A DNA stretch of 59,468 bases from an uncultured Succinivibrio sp. (GTDB lineage Bacteria; Pseudomonadota; Gammaproteobacteria; Enterobacterales; Succinivibrionaceae): the NCBI GenBank assembly GCA_900770725.1, contig CAAGLL010000084.1:1-59468 (forward strand). Reading direction: 5' to 3'. A program made the translations under genes and the position numbers. Positions 24,606 to 32,702 of the stretch are shown here, in pieces. The notes under the pieces are model-generated. The model ran no database searches, had not been told where the DNA came from, and worked only from the letters and a program-made list of their open reading frames with translations. How positions within the stretch are numbered: the first letter of the stretch is position 1; every line of letters begins with the position of its first letter.

Positions 24606-24634
24606 GATCACGCTCGGTTCTCATTTTAAACATA

Positions 24635-24663
24635 TTGCAACATTTGTAGCACTTTGCTATAAT
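24635..24663 (+). promoter_or_regulatory. Divergent promoter for the Sel1-type lipoprotein gene
   Basis: -35 TTGCAA (24635-24640), 17-nt spacer, -10 TATAAT (24658-24663). It lies back-to-back with the promoter of the exonuclease operon, 30 nt apart at the -35 boxes. Only the -35 part resembles the shared operator. The leader to the start codon is about 135 nt. Confidence 0.8.
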
Positions 24664-24803
24664 ATGAACATGCCGCCGGAAATGCGCCTGCGCCGTTTGG
24701 ACGCATTGCCTGCGGCACGTCCGCCCCCTTGGGGCGCCATTGATTTTCGACTAATTCGCCCGCCCAGCCGGAATTGGAAGGGGCGGCACGCAGGAGTTCA
24801 AGC

Positions 24804-25535
24804 ATGAGCATGGAAATGGGAAAAGGAAGGATTGGAAGGAATTTGGCCTGGCGAGCAGCCGCAGCCGCAGGAGTGGCGCTGGCGGCGCTCGCGTCCGGCG
24901 GGTGCAACACCCTTGAGCAGGCCATCAACACGTTCACGAACCCGGTCGAGGACGACATGCTCATCAAGTGCTCCATGCGCAACGACGAGGACGCTTGCCG
25001 CTACCTGGACAAGTACAACGACGTGAAGAAACAGTGCACTGTCTGGGAGAGCGGGCTTGCCTGCGCCGAGCTTGGCAAGATCTACGCCTACGGCGAGAAG
25101 GAAGTCGGCCCCGACAAGGTGAGAGCGCAGAAGTACTTCGACAAGGGCTGCGAGCTCAAGAGCAAGGAGAGCTGCGATCTCGCCCTCAAGTTCAAGAACG
25201 GCACCATGCCGGAGACTGCCGACAAGGTCCTGCCCGGAGTGGAGGTATCGACCTACGAGACGCGCCAGAGGGCTTTCGTGGCCTCCACCATCGCCTCCTA
25301 CGCCGTCATGACTTGCCCAGGCCCCGTGTCCGACGTGTTCGTGAAGCAGTCCGAGGCCATCAAGGCCTACGGGCGCAAGGAGTATCCATCGATCAAGGAG
25401 GAGTTCCCTGAATACTGGGGCGGCTACGGGATGCTGCCGGGGCGCGACAAGGCATGGTACATGAACGCGTCGAGGAGAATGAGCATGCGCCCCGGAACCG
25501 AGGACTCCGGCATCATCGGGTGGCTCATGAAGTGA
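24804..25535 (+). CDS. Sel1-repeat-like lipoprotein
   Basis: A 243-residue exported protein. A basic N-terminus and a hydrophobic Ala-rich stretch end at LAALASGGCNTL, a plausible though not perfect lipobox. The mature part has paired cysteines spaced like Cys-rich Sel1 repeats: ACAELGKIYAYGEKEVGPDK, then YFDKGCELKSKESCDLALKF. Such proteins act as periplasmic or outer-membrane adaptors. I chose ATG 24804, behind CAGGAGTTCAAGC, over an upstream codon. A GC hairpin with a short T-run follows the gene at about 25538-25572. It faces the minus-strand exported-protein cluster. Confidence 0.8.
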   Translation: MSMEMGKGRIGRNLAWRAAAAAGVALAALASGGCNTLEQAINTFTNPVEDDMLIKCSMRNDEDACRYLDKYNDVKKQCTVWESGLACAELGKIYAYGEKEVGPDKVRAQKYFDKGCELKSKESCDLALKFKNGTMPETADKVLPGVEVSTYETRQRAFVASTIASYAVMTCPGPVSDVFVKQSEAIKAYGRKEYPSIKEEFPEYWGGYGMLPGRDKAWYMNASRRMSMRPGTEDSGIIGWLMK

Positions 25536-25583
25536 GCCTGCCCGGCCATGCGCCAGGCGGGCTTTCCTAATTCCGTGCGGGAG

Positions 25584-26205
25584 TCAGAATTGCAGGTTCT
25601 CGATTGCCGCCGATGGAACGCCGGTGCAGCCTTGGTACTTTTTAGCAAGTGCCTCCTGCAACCCCCTTGCGACAGCCTCTTTTTCAGCTTGGCTTGGAGC
25701 AGAGGCAGGCAGATTCGTGCGTTGACCGTTGTAGGAAAGACCGTATCTAGATGCGTAGCCGCCTCCGCAGTCCTGCGTTGTGCTGCTGCCGATGGAGGCT
25801 GATGCAAGCACCATTTGCGGCGTGTAGTTCACGGAGTTGTCGATGGTCTCCGTCTTGTCCACCCACTTGGTCTTGCAGTCCTGATAGCTCCCTGTATTGC
25901 CGTACTTTGTAGTGCAGGTTGTTTTTGCGACTTTTCTGGTTTCTTGGCGCGGAGTGCAGGATATGGTGCCGCTGCCTGTTGGTTCTGGCGCTGTAACTGG
26001 TGCTGACAGTAACAAGAGTCGGGCCGCCGCCGCTCCCGTAGCAACTGAAGCAGCCACCTCCACCGTGGCACGTAAGAGAGGCTGATTTGCTGTAAGTCAC
26101 CTTGTAGTTTGTCGGCGATCTGACGGAGATTGTCGTAGAGGCGTTCTGATCTGCGGCTTGGCATGGCAGGGCGGCGAGGAGGACGGCTGCCAGCGCGCAT
26201 TTCAC
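25584..26205 (-). pseudogene. Exported EETAST-family protein, frameshifted
   Basis: GTG 26205 starts MKCALAAVLLAALPCQAADQ, a signal peptide, then NASTTISVRSPTNYKVTYSK and a Cys/Gly cluster (CHGGGGCFSCYGSGGG). This frame is right until about 26000 (VTVSTSYSA). The following PTGSGTISC, TKYGNTGSYQDC and C-terminal KKYQGCTGVPSAA are in the +1 frame and continue to the stop at 25584. Alignment with the tandem paralogue at 26229-26876 (GTGAISC, KKYYSGCSGV) shows that both halves belong together. There is no homopolymer at the break, so it is either a real inactivating mutation or a sequencing error. Confidence 0.7.
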
Positions 26206-26228
26206 GAGGCGCGCTGGAACAAGACGGC

Positions 26229-26876
26229 CTAAAGCTCCAGAACCGTGGCTTCCACGCCAGAGCAGCCGGAATAGTACTTCTTGAAGGAGGCGAGGATGCC
26301 GTCTTTCACGTTTTGCTGTTTCGAGAGCTGGATCATCTGCTTCTCGCAATAATCCGTGGCAGGAGTACTCCCATCCCATGTTGCCATGTTGCACCCACCC
26401 CATGTGCCTATATATGTGTACGCCAAGGGATCTTCTGTCACAGGATTCGACTTGACCCCGTTCTTGTTGTAGCACTGCGTGCTGCCAACGCTCCCGGTAT
26501 GCCACATGTTCCCATTGTTCCATGCGACCGAACGGGGATCTGCCGTGATCGTCACCTTGTATTCCGTCCAGTTCATGCCCGTATTGCCGGAATTCGGCCT
26601 GTAGCATGAATACTGCTTCGTGACCGCTGGGCAGGAAATCGCGCCTGTCCCGCGACCGTGCATCCCGTACCTGACGGAGTAGGCTAGCCCTGTCGAGGGC
26701 TGGCCCGCGCTGCTCACACCCATCGTGAATTTCTCCGTGAAGATTCTGGGCTGGATCACAAGATTGAGAGGGGCTTGCACCTGTATGTCCGTGCGGGCGG
26801 TCTCCTCTGCCAGGGCGTTTGCCCCCTCCCCCCCCATTGCAAATGCAAGCAAAATCATCAAGTTAAAAGGCTTCAT
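26229..26876 (-). CDS. Exported EETAST-family protein with in-frame G8 tract (ON)
   Basis: A 215-residue exported protein. The signal peptide (MKPFNLMILLAFAMGGEGAN, ALA) contains eight consecutive G (C8 on the plus strand at 26828-26835), here in the frame that keeps the gene open. The mature N-terminus AEETARTDIQVQAP matches the family seen at 610, 26205 and 48436. The C-terminal KKYYSGCSGV matches the neighbouring paralogue and, weakly, AFAGRCTGMPE of the gene at 31413. Six or more Cys suggest disulphides. The start is ATG 26876 with GCAGGAAGGAACC upstream. Function unknown; surface or periplasmic location is inferred. Confidence 0.75.
   Translation of the reverse strand: MKPFNLMILLAFAMGGEGANALAEETARTDIQVQAPLNLVIQPRIFTEKFTMGVSSAGQPSTGLAYSVRYGMHGRGTGAISCPAVTKQYSCYRPNSGNTGMNWTEYKVTITADPRSVAWNNGNMWHTGSVGSTQCYNKNGVKSNPVTEDPLAYTYIGTWGGCNMATWDGSTPATDYCEKQMIQLSKQQNVKDGILASFKKYYSGCSGVEATVLEL
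26828..26835. repeat. Homopolymer C8 (G8 on coding strand) in a signal peptide
   Basis: Eight consecutive C on the plus strand, encoding Gly-Gly in the signal peptide of the gene at 26229-26876. Loss or gain of one base would stop translation early, as seen in the paralogue at 1-610. Confidence 0.8.
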
Positions 26877-26891
26877 GCTGGTTCCTTCCTG

Positions 26892-28064
26892 CTATTCGTA
26901 CAAGGTCCCGTTCCACTTGCAAGTGGGGCAGGGGCCGTTGTGCACCGCGTGGATCTTCACCGTTATGTCATGGTACGGCGAGTGCGTCCTGATTTGGGCG
27001 TAGGCGCGCCCGGTGGAATCGAACACGCTGTCGTGCGACACGAATTCGCCAGTGTCGCCGCCGGAGACGATCTCCCAGACCGCCGAGACGCCGGGGGCGC
27101 CGCCCGAGGCGACCACGCGCACGGTATCGCCGCCCCTGACCGGATTCTTGTCGGGCGAGACCATCAGCATGCCCGCCATGCAGTTGGAATAGCCGCAGCA
27201 GGAGATCACGGCCCCTGTCGCGTTGGTGTTCTGGAACATGCCCTCGCACTCCATCCAGTGGCATTGCTCGTATCCGCAGCAGGCCACACGCTGCCCGTTG
27301 GAAGTGGGCGTGACCGTCGATGTGTGGTCGTCGCACTCGGCCTGGTGGCAGTCCTCCTTGCCGCAGCAGTACAGGTACTTGCGGTTCTCGTCGTTGTAGA
27401 CCTTTGACTTCACCTCGGTGTAGCCGCCGCACTCCTTGTTGACGCAGTCGCGCGATCCGCAGCAGGCTATGCCGCTCGTGCCGCCGTTCTCGCCCGTGGT
27501 CTTCGTCATGAAGCCGCACTCTATGTCGTGGCAGTTGGAGTAGCCGCAGCAGGGCTCGCCGTCCTTGGTCCTGGTGTAGCCGCCGCACTCCGAGGGCCCC
27601 AGCATGTTGTAGTTGATGCAGACCTTCTCGCAGTCCTCCTTGCCGCAGCAAGTCCTGCCGCACTTGGAGGTCTGGTAGGGCGAGTCGCACGTCACGTTGG
27701 TGCCGTGCGCCGAGTTGCGCGAGTAGGAGCACACGCGGTTGCACTCGTCCTTGCCGCAGCAGGCCACGCCGCACGTCGAGGTGGTGTAGCCGCCGCATGA
27801 GCTGCCGGAGCTTGAGGAAGTCGTTTCCTTGAGCGCCGTGCCCTTGAAGATCGCGTGCTTGCTCTGCGTGCGGAAGGCGTCGTCGGCCTGCGTCCTTATG
27901 TCCACGAGATCCTGCATGTTCTGCGCCTGATCGTGTATGCGGCGCTCGACGTTCTGGCGCCTGCCGGTGTCCTCGGCGGAAGCAGGCGCGGGAATGGCGC
28001 AGAGTGCGCAGCCCGCAGCCCATGCCATGAGCGCCAGCGCCTTGCCGAGCCTTGTCGTCCTCAT
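26892..28064 (-). CDS. Exported cysteine-repeat protein with C-terminal Ig-like domain
   Basis: A 390-residue exported protein. After the signal peptide (MRTTRLGKALALMAWAAGCA, then LCAIPAPASA) and a helical segment comes a Cys-rich array. Seven modules have a CCG core: CCGKDECNRVC, CCGKEDCEKVC, CCGYSNCHDIEC, CCGSRDCVNKEC, CCGKEDCHQAEC, CCGYEQCHWMEC and CCGYSNC. Modules are about 30-45 residues apart, most opening with CGGYT-like sequence. The C-terminal 90 residues (DKNPVRGGDTVRVVASGGAP) fit a bacterial Ig-like fold. The ATG at 28064 overlaps the topoisomerase stop (ATGA). I know no named family for the repeat; a disulphide-rich or metal-binding surface protein is the simplest reading. Confidence 0.8.
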   Translation of the reverse strand: MRTTRLGKALALMAWAAGCALCAIPAPASAEDTGRRQNVERRIHDQAQNMQDLVDIRTQADDAFRTQSKHAIFKGTALKETTSSSSGSSCGGYTTSTCGVACCGKDECNRVCSYSRNSAHGTNVTCDSPYQTSKCGRTCCGKEDCEKVCINYNMLGPSECGGYTRTKDGEPCCGYSNCHDIECGFMTKTTGENGGTSGIACCGSRDCVNKECGGYTEVKSKVYNDENRKYLYCCGKEDCHQAECDDHTSTVTPTSNGQRVACCGYEQCHWMECEGMFQNTNATGAVISCCGYSNCMAGMLMVSPDKNPVRGGDTVRVVASGGAPGVSAVWEIVSGGDTGEFVSHDSVFDSTGRAYAQIRTHSPYHDITVKIHAVHNGPCPTCKWNGTLYE

Positions 28065-30538
28065 TTCTCCTTCCCCTTGCGCGCAGGCTTGCGGTTGATG
28101 ATCCTGAAGAACTTGTCGAGCTGGCAGAAGCAGGACTTGTCCTTCCAGCCAGTGCAGTAGAAGTGCGGGGAGATCCTCTTCCCGCTGCGGTCGAAGCTGC
28201 CGGAGAAGCGCATCTCGCGCCCGCACTTCGGGCACTTGGGGATCTTCAGGATCGGCTCGCCCTCGAGATCCCCGAAGAACCTCCCGCACTTAGGGCACTT
28301 CCAGAAATGGTCGCCGCCTTCCTTGCGCCTGTAGCGCGCGAGCAGGCCGCCGCACGGCTCGGGGCAGTGCCGGATCACCGGCCTGCCGTCCTTGTCGCTT
28401 GCGACGAAGCCGCAGCCCTCGCGGTCAGGGCAGCCCCACAGGATCTCGCCGCCCTTGGTGCGGAACGGGCGCAACGGCTTGCCGCACCTGGGGCACTTCA
28501 CCGCCTTGGCTGGATCCGCGATCAGCGGCTTGCCGCCGTTGTCCTCGAAGGCCTTTCCGCAGCCGCGGCAGCGCCAGTAGGGGCCGTTCCTGCCCTTGAG
28601 GAGCATGAGCGCCTTGCCGCACTCCGGGCACGAGTAGCGCGGGCGCCCCTCGCAGAGCTTGTCGAGCTGCCCGGAGATCCATGGACGGCACTCGGGCGAG
28701 CGGCACTTGTCCACGATCCCCTTTACCCACTTCCCGATCATCTCCTCGAAGGCGGGCTGGGTCATGGTGCCGTTCACTATGGCGTCGAGGCGCTCCTCCC
28801 ACATGGCGGTGGTCGCCGGGTTCTTGATGGCCTCGGGCAGGGCGCCCATGATCTCGCGGGCTTTCTGCGTGGCGTGGATCTTGCCCTTTTCCTCGTAGAC
28901 CCATCCGAAGTCGAACATGTTTTTGATGATGGTGGCGCGGGTGGCCTCGGTGCCGATCCCGTGCGTCTCCTTGAGCCGCGCCTTGGCCGCCGGATCATCG
29001 ACCACGGTGTCGATGTGCAGCATGGCCTTGACGAGCGAGGCCTGCGTGTAACGCTGCGGGGCGCGGGTCTGCCTGGCCTCCACCGCCGCCTTCCCGGCTA
29101 CCCCGACCTCCCCGTCGAACATTGCCGGCAGCACGGCCTCCTTTTCTTCGTCCCCGCCATCGGAGGAAGGCTGGGGCGCGGGCTCCTCGCCCGCGTAGAG
29201 GATGCGCCAGCCCTGCATTGCCAGCGTTCTGCCGGACGCGGCGAACTCCTCTTCCACGCAAATGCAGCGCGCCTTCACGGTGTCGTATTCCGCAGGCACG
29301 TAGAACTGCGCGACGTAGCGGCGGCGGATCGCGTCGTAGACCTTGAACTCCTCGGGCGATAGCTGCGAGGGATCGCACTTGGCCGTGGTCGGGATGATCG
29401 CGTTGTGCGAGCTCTTGCCCATGCCACGATCCGAGAAGGCCGCGCTCCTGATCGAGAGGTCGGCACCCGCTGTCATGGGCTTGAAGGCCGGATCCTCGGC
29501 AAGCCGCGCCATGATGATGGGCGCGTCGGCGTGCTGGGACTCCGGGATGTAGCGGCAGTCAGTCCTCGGGTAGGAGGCGTACTGGTTGTCGTAGAGCTTC
29601 TGGGCTATCTCCAGCACCTGCGCGGGCGAGAAATGGAAGCGCGCACCGCAGTAGATCTGGAGCTCGGAGAGCGAGAACGGCAGGGGCGGGCTTTCCTTCA
29701 CGCGCTTGCGCTCTAGGCCTGCGATCCTCACGGGCCTGCCCGCACAGGCCTTGGCACAGTCGGAGGCCGCATCGCGATCCGTCATGCGCCCTTGCGCGTC
29801 CAAAAGCTCCCTGCGGGGCTGCCACTTGGCCTTGAACTGCCCGCGCTGGACGGACACCTCAAGCGACACCTCCCAGTAGTCCTGCGGCTTGAAGGCGGCT
29901 ATCTCCGCGTCGCGCCTGACGATGAGGTTCACCGTGGGCGTTATGACGCGGCCGATGTTGATCTTCTCGCCGTAGCCCTGATCGGCGGCAAGGCAAGTGA
30001 AGAGCCTCGTGAGGTTCATGCCGACGATCCAGTCGGAGTGGCTCCTGGCCATGGCGCTGTAGTAGAGGGGCATCGTGAGGCTTATGTCCTCGATCCCCGT
30101 GAGGGCGCGCTTCAGTTCCACCGGGCCCAGCGAAGTGACCTTCGCCCGCTTGATCCTCGCGGTGCAGCCGGACTCCAGCACGGCGTTCATGCCAAGGTAC
30201 TGGCCCTCGCGGTCGTAGTCCGAGCAGAGCACCACCTCGTCGGCGCTGCACAGCAGGCGGTTCACCGCGCCCGTCTGGGCCTTCTTCGAGGGAATGGGCA
30301 GGAGCTGCCAGTGCTCCGGAATGATTGGCAGCGCGGAGATCGTCCAGCGCTTGAGATCGGGATTGTAGAAGTCCGGCGGGGCCTGCTCGTAGAGGTGTCC
30401 CTCGCACCAGGTCACCACGTCGCCCGTGGAGAGCTCGTAGCTTGAGGCGTGATCGTGCCGGGCCGGATGGCACTTGGGATCAAGCATCCTCGCGATGGCC
30501 TCGCCCTGCTGTTTCTTCTCGGCAAGCCAGACGCGCAT
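28061..30538 (-). CDS. topB: DNA topoisomerase III (type IA)
   Basis: An 825-residue type IA topoisomerase of the plasmid/ICE type. The N-terminal Toprim domain begins MRVWLAEKKQQGEAIARMLD and includes the acidic triad region CSDYDREGQYLGMNA. The active-site Tyr lies in YASYPRTDCRYIPES (near residue 321). The C-terminal 200 residues hold four Cys4 zinc ribbons (CPECGKALM, CPRCGKPLRPF, CPEPCGGLL, CPKCGREM). It removes catenanes and single-stranded tangles and is often encoded with transfer genes. It overlaps both neighbours, so it is part of a tight minus-strand operon with the small genes upstream. Confidence 0.95.
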   Translation of the reverse strand: MRVWLAEKKQQGEAIARMLDPKCHPARHDHASSYELSTGDVVTWCEGHLYEQAPPDFYNPDLKRWTISALPIIPEHWQLLPIPSKKAQTGAVNRLLCSADEVVLCSDYDREGQYLGMNAVLESGCTARIKRAKVTSLGPVELKRALTGIEDISLTMPLYYSAMARSHSDWIVGMNLTRLFTCLAADQGYGEKINIGRVITPTVNLIVRRDAEIAAFKPQDYWEVSLEVSVQRGQFKAKWQPRRELLDAQGRMTDRDAASDCAKACAGRPVRIAGLERKRVKESPPLPFSLSELQIYCGARFHFSPAQVLEIAQKLYDNQYASYPRTDCRYIPESQHADAPIIMARLAEDPAFKPMTAGADLSIRSAAFSDRGMGKSSHNAIIPTTAKCDPSQLSPEEFKVYDAIRRRYVAQFYVPAEYDTVKARCICVEEEFAASGRTLAMQGWRILYAGEEPAPQPSSDGGDEEKEAVLPAMFDGEVGVAGKAAVEARQTRAPQRYTQASLVKAMLHIDTVVDDPAAKARLKETHGIGTEATRATIIKNMFDFGWVYEEKGKIHATQKAREIMGALPEAIKNPATTAMWEERLDAIVNGTMTQPAFEEMIGKWVKGIVDKCRSPECRPWISGQLDKLCEGRPRYSCPECGKALMLLKGRNGPYWRCRGCGKAFEDNGGKPLIADPAKAVKCPRCGKPLRPFRTKGGEILWGCPDREGCGFVASDKDGRPVIRHCPEPCGGLLARYRRKEGGDHFWKCPKCGRFFGDLEGEPILKIPKCPKCGREMRFSGSFDRSGKRISPHFYCTGWKDKSCFCQLDKFFRIINRKPARKGKEK

Positions 30539-30539
30539 T

Positions 30540-30776
30540 TCAGCCCTCCCCGCCGAAGTCCCGGCAGTCGGTGCAGCGCCGGACGGCGGCAGCCCCCGGC
30601 TTCGAGGAATCCCAGACCTTCTGCCTCACGAGCAGGCAGACGCATTGCACGCGCGAGCCGCCGGAGAACCACATGGCCCAGCGGCAGCAAGTGCAGGGGG
30701 TCTTGAGGATGGCGGGCAGATCCTCCAGGCCCTCGGCCTTGAAGAAGTTTTCAAGCGCCCGCCTGCTGCCCGCCAT
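30540..30776 (-). CDS. Small Cys-rich protein, possible zinc binder, 78 aa
   Basis: Lies between the lipoprotein gene and the topoisomerase gene with 1-nt gaps, so it is clearly part of the operon. It begins MAGSRRALENFFKAEGLEDL and contains TPCTCCRWAMW, QCVCLLVRQKVWDSSKPG and RRCTDCRDFG: three Cys pairs suited to one or two zinc sites. Family not recognised; small genes of this kind are common next to topB on ICEs. Confidence 0.75.
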   Translation of the reverse strand: MAGSRRALENFFKAEGLEDLPAILKTPCTCCRWAMWFSGGSRVQCVCLLVRQKVWDSSKPGAAAVRRCTDCRDFGGEG

Positions 30777-30777
30777 G

Positions 30778-31314
30778 TCAGAACCTCACGCCGTGGCGGC
30801 GGATCGTCCTGTCCGAGGGGGCGCGGCACGAGCCGAGCATCTCGGAGGGGAACGGGTGCTTCTTCCAGTTGCGGATGAATTTCCAGTCGAGCTTGTCCAT
30901 GCCCCTGCCGCCGTCGCAGAACCTCTGCCAGCGCCCGAGCTCGTAGATCGAGTAGTCTGAGATGGCTCCGACGGGCACCGCGTCGAGGAAGCGGCTGCGG
31001 CCGCTCCCTGCGGTGGAGGCTGGCTTGCTGCTGTGGAAGGGATCGTACTTGACCGAAGGCGAGGTCATGGGCGACGAGCAGTTGCTGGCGTCGAGGAAGT
31101 GCTTGCTCCCCGCGCCGTCGATTGCCGCCCCGCGCCGCCACGCCTTCTCCACCTCGACCTTCAAGTCTTTCGTGTTGACTTGCATCTGCTTGTACTGCGG
31201 GTTGATCGGGGTCGGGGCCTCGGCCTCCGGCTCGGGCGCCGGCGCCTCGTCATGGCTGCATCCGGCGGCCATGATCGCCGCAGCGGCGCAGATTGCCGCA
31301 ATGCGCATCTTCAT
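30778..31314 (-). CDS. Lipoprotein, 178 aa
   Basis: ATG 31314 starts MKMRIAAICAAAAIMAAGCS, a good type II signal peptide with the lipobox MAAGC. A Pro/Glu/Ala-rich spacer (DEAPAPEPEAEAPTP) follows and then a folded domain with several Cys. The reading frame is open 25 codons further upstream, through MPRHRQARRLPAHILLPWKL from an ATG at 31389 behind GGAAAG. That stretch is conserved in a separate 55-codon ORF at 31848-32015, so a leader peptide or N-terminal extension is possible. TIGR-type ICE lipoproteins occupy such positions; exact family not recognised. Confidence 0.75.
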   Translation of the reverse strand: MKMRIAAICAAAAIMAAGCSHDEAPAPEPEAEAPTPINPQYKQMQVNTKDLKVEVEKAWRRGAAIDGAGSKHFLDASNCSSPMTSPSVKYDPFHSSKPASTAGSGRSRFLDAVPVGAISDYSIYELGRWQRFCDGGRGMDKLDWKFIRNWKKHPFPSEMLGSCRAPSDRTIRRHGVRF

Positions 31315-31412
31315 CTGGCTGTCCTCATCCAATTTCCATGGCAACAGGATATGGGCCGGCAGGCGCCGCGCTTGGCGGTGACGGGGCATCTTTCCAAAAA
31401 GCGCCCGGAAGA

Positions 31413-31817
31413 CTATTTGTAGTTGCCGGCGCACGAGGGCGTGTAAACGACTTGCATCTTTTCAGGGTGCCTGACTTCAATGTCTTCGGGCATGCCGGTG
31501 CACCGGCCAGCAAAGGCTTTCACCAGATCGTCATGCGATGCGGCGCCTGGCAGCGTGAAGACCTTTGACTGCCCCGGCTGCCAGCTCATCTCGGAGCCGT
31601 CCATGCACGCCGCCTTGACCGGGCGCATGAAGGTTGCGCGCCATGTCGTGACGCTCGATGCGGGAACGGGCTTTCCAGTCGAGCGGTCGCGCTCGCAGGA
31701 GATCTCCGTCGAGATTGGCGTTATGACAGCGCCTGCGGCCAGCGCAGGCTGCGGCACTGATGCGGCCGCGAGCGCCCCTGCCAGCATGGCGGCGGCAAAA
31801 TCAATCCTCATCTTCAT
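31413..31817 (-). CDS. Exported protein, 134 aa
   Basis: Starts MKMRIDFAAAMLAGALAAAS at ATG 31817 behind AAGGAGGCTGAAG, a Sec signal peptide ending at ALA. The mature part has about four Cys. The first 16 nt of the gene are the same as in the lipoprotein gene at 31314 (MKMRI), and the C-terminal DDLVKAFAGRCTGMPE resembles SFKKYYSGCSGVEA of the exported family at 26229. It may be a distant member. The last 20 nt of the gene overlap the leader region of the lipoprotein gene. Confidence 0.7.
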   Translation of the reverse strand: MKMRIDFAAAMLAGALAAASVPQPALAAGAVITPISTEISCERDRSTGKPVPASSVTTWRATFMRPVKAACMDGSEMSWQPGQSKVFTLPGAASHDDLVKAFAGRCTGMPEDIEVRHPEKMQVVYTPSCAGNYK

Positions 31818-31847
31818 CTTCAGCCTCCTTGGGGTTTCATGCGTTGC

Positions 31848-32015
31848 CTATGAAGGCGCCGCGAGGCTTGCAAGCCGGGGCAGGGGCTGGGGAGGATTTG
31901 GAAACGCGCCGCCGTCAGCCCCCGCCGCAGTTGCGCCTTCACCGGCTGCCTTCTTCAGCATCCATGGCGACAGGATATGGAGCGGGCCGCCGCGCGCCGG
32001 GCTGTGACGGGGCAC
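31848..32015 (-). CDS. Candidate 55-aa leader peptide with conserved MPRH motif
   Basis: GTG 32015 follows GCGGAAAGAG and opens MPRHSPARGGPLHILSPWML, then a Gly/Ala/Pro-rich tail to a stop at 31848. Its first 20 residues match those read upstream of the lipoprotein gene (31389 downwards, MPRHRQARRLPAHILLPWKL) at about 13 of 20 positions, with the same GGAAAG ribosome-binding site. Conservation of protein and start signals supports translation. Both copies precede an exported-protein gene that begins MKMRI. Confidence 0.5.
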   Translation of the reverse strand: MPRHSPARGGPLHILSPWMLKKAAGEGATAAGADGGAFPNPPQPLPRLASLAAPS

Positions 32016-32051
32016 CTCTTTCCGCAAGCCCCCATGAAGGGGGCCCGGGCC

Positions 32052-32702
32052 TCATATGCGCTTGGCGACGTTGGCGATGATCAGCATGATCATGAAGGCC
32101 GCGACGAGCAGCGCCACCGGGAAGGCCAGCGGCGGCACGGGCCACGGGAGCATCATCATGAGAGGGGCGAGCATGGCGGCCACGGTCAGGATCCCGATGC
32201 CGTAGCGGTGCAGGGTGGGGGAGGCGAAGGCGAAGTTGCCCTGCTTGACCTTGCGCATGTACCAGCCCGTGACGGCTGCGGCGCCGGCTATGAAGGCGGT
32301 GGAGGGCAGCCAGAGCAGCAGCAGGGAGAAGCGCTCGTAGAGCAGGAACAGCAGGATGAAGAGCACGTTCACGCGATCCCTGGCCCACACGAGCAGCCCC
32401 CTGGTCTTGCCGAGGTTGAGCGGATCGTTGGCCTGCTGGGCCTTGGTGGGGATGAGGAGGTGGTAGGCCGAGGCGTAGATCCCCGTGCGGATGAGCGAGC
32501 GGTAGTAGGCGGAGCTGGCCATGCGGTCAACCTTGTCGAGCGCCGGCCTGCCCAGCGCCTCCTCGACCGCCACGCCCTCCTCGGCGAGCACGCCGATGAT
32601 CTGGGAGGGCCTGGCGAGCAGCACCGTGAGCAGCAGCGCCGCGATCATGCCGATTGCCGTCCAGCGGACGATCCGCTGCACCCCGGAAGCCTGCTGCGCC
32701 AT
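32052..32702 (-). CDS. DUF4400 integrating-conjugative-element membrane protein
   Basis: A 216-residue inner-membrane protein. After MAQQASGVQRIVRWTAIGMI come three to four transmembrane segments: AALLLTVLLA; VLFILLFLLYERFSLLLLWL; STAFIAGAAAVTGW; and the final MMMLPWPVPPLAFPVALLVA with FMIMLIIANVA. The sequence ARPSQIIGVLAEEGVAVEEA and the loop with NDPLNLGKTRGLL fit the DUF4400 (TIGR03747) family, which sits beside TraD in SXT-, IncA/C- and PFGI-like systems. The start ATG at 32702 overlaps the stop of the upstream gene. It probably belongs to the coupling-protein complex. Confidence 0.85.
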   Translation of the reverse strand: MAQQASGVQRIVRWTAIGMIAALLLTVLLARPSQIIGVLAEEGVAVEEALGRPALDKVDRMASSAYYRSLIRTGIYASAYHLLIPTKAQQANDPLNLGKTRGLLVWARDRVNVLFILLFLLYERFSLLLLWLPSTAFIAGAAAVTGWYMRKVKQGNFAFASPTLHRYGIGILTVAAMLAPLMMMLPWPVPPLAFPVALLVAAFMIMLIIANVAKRI

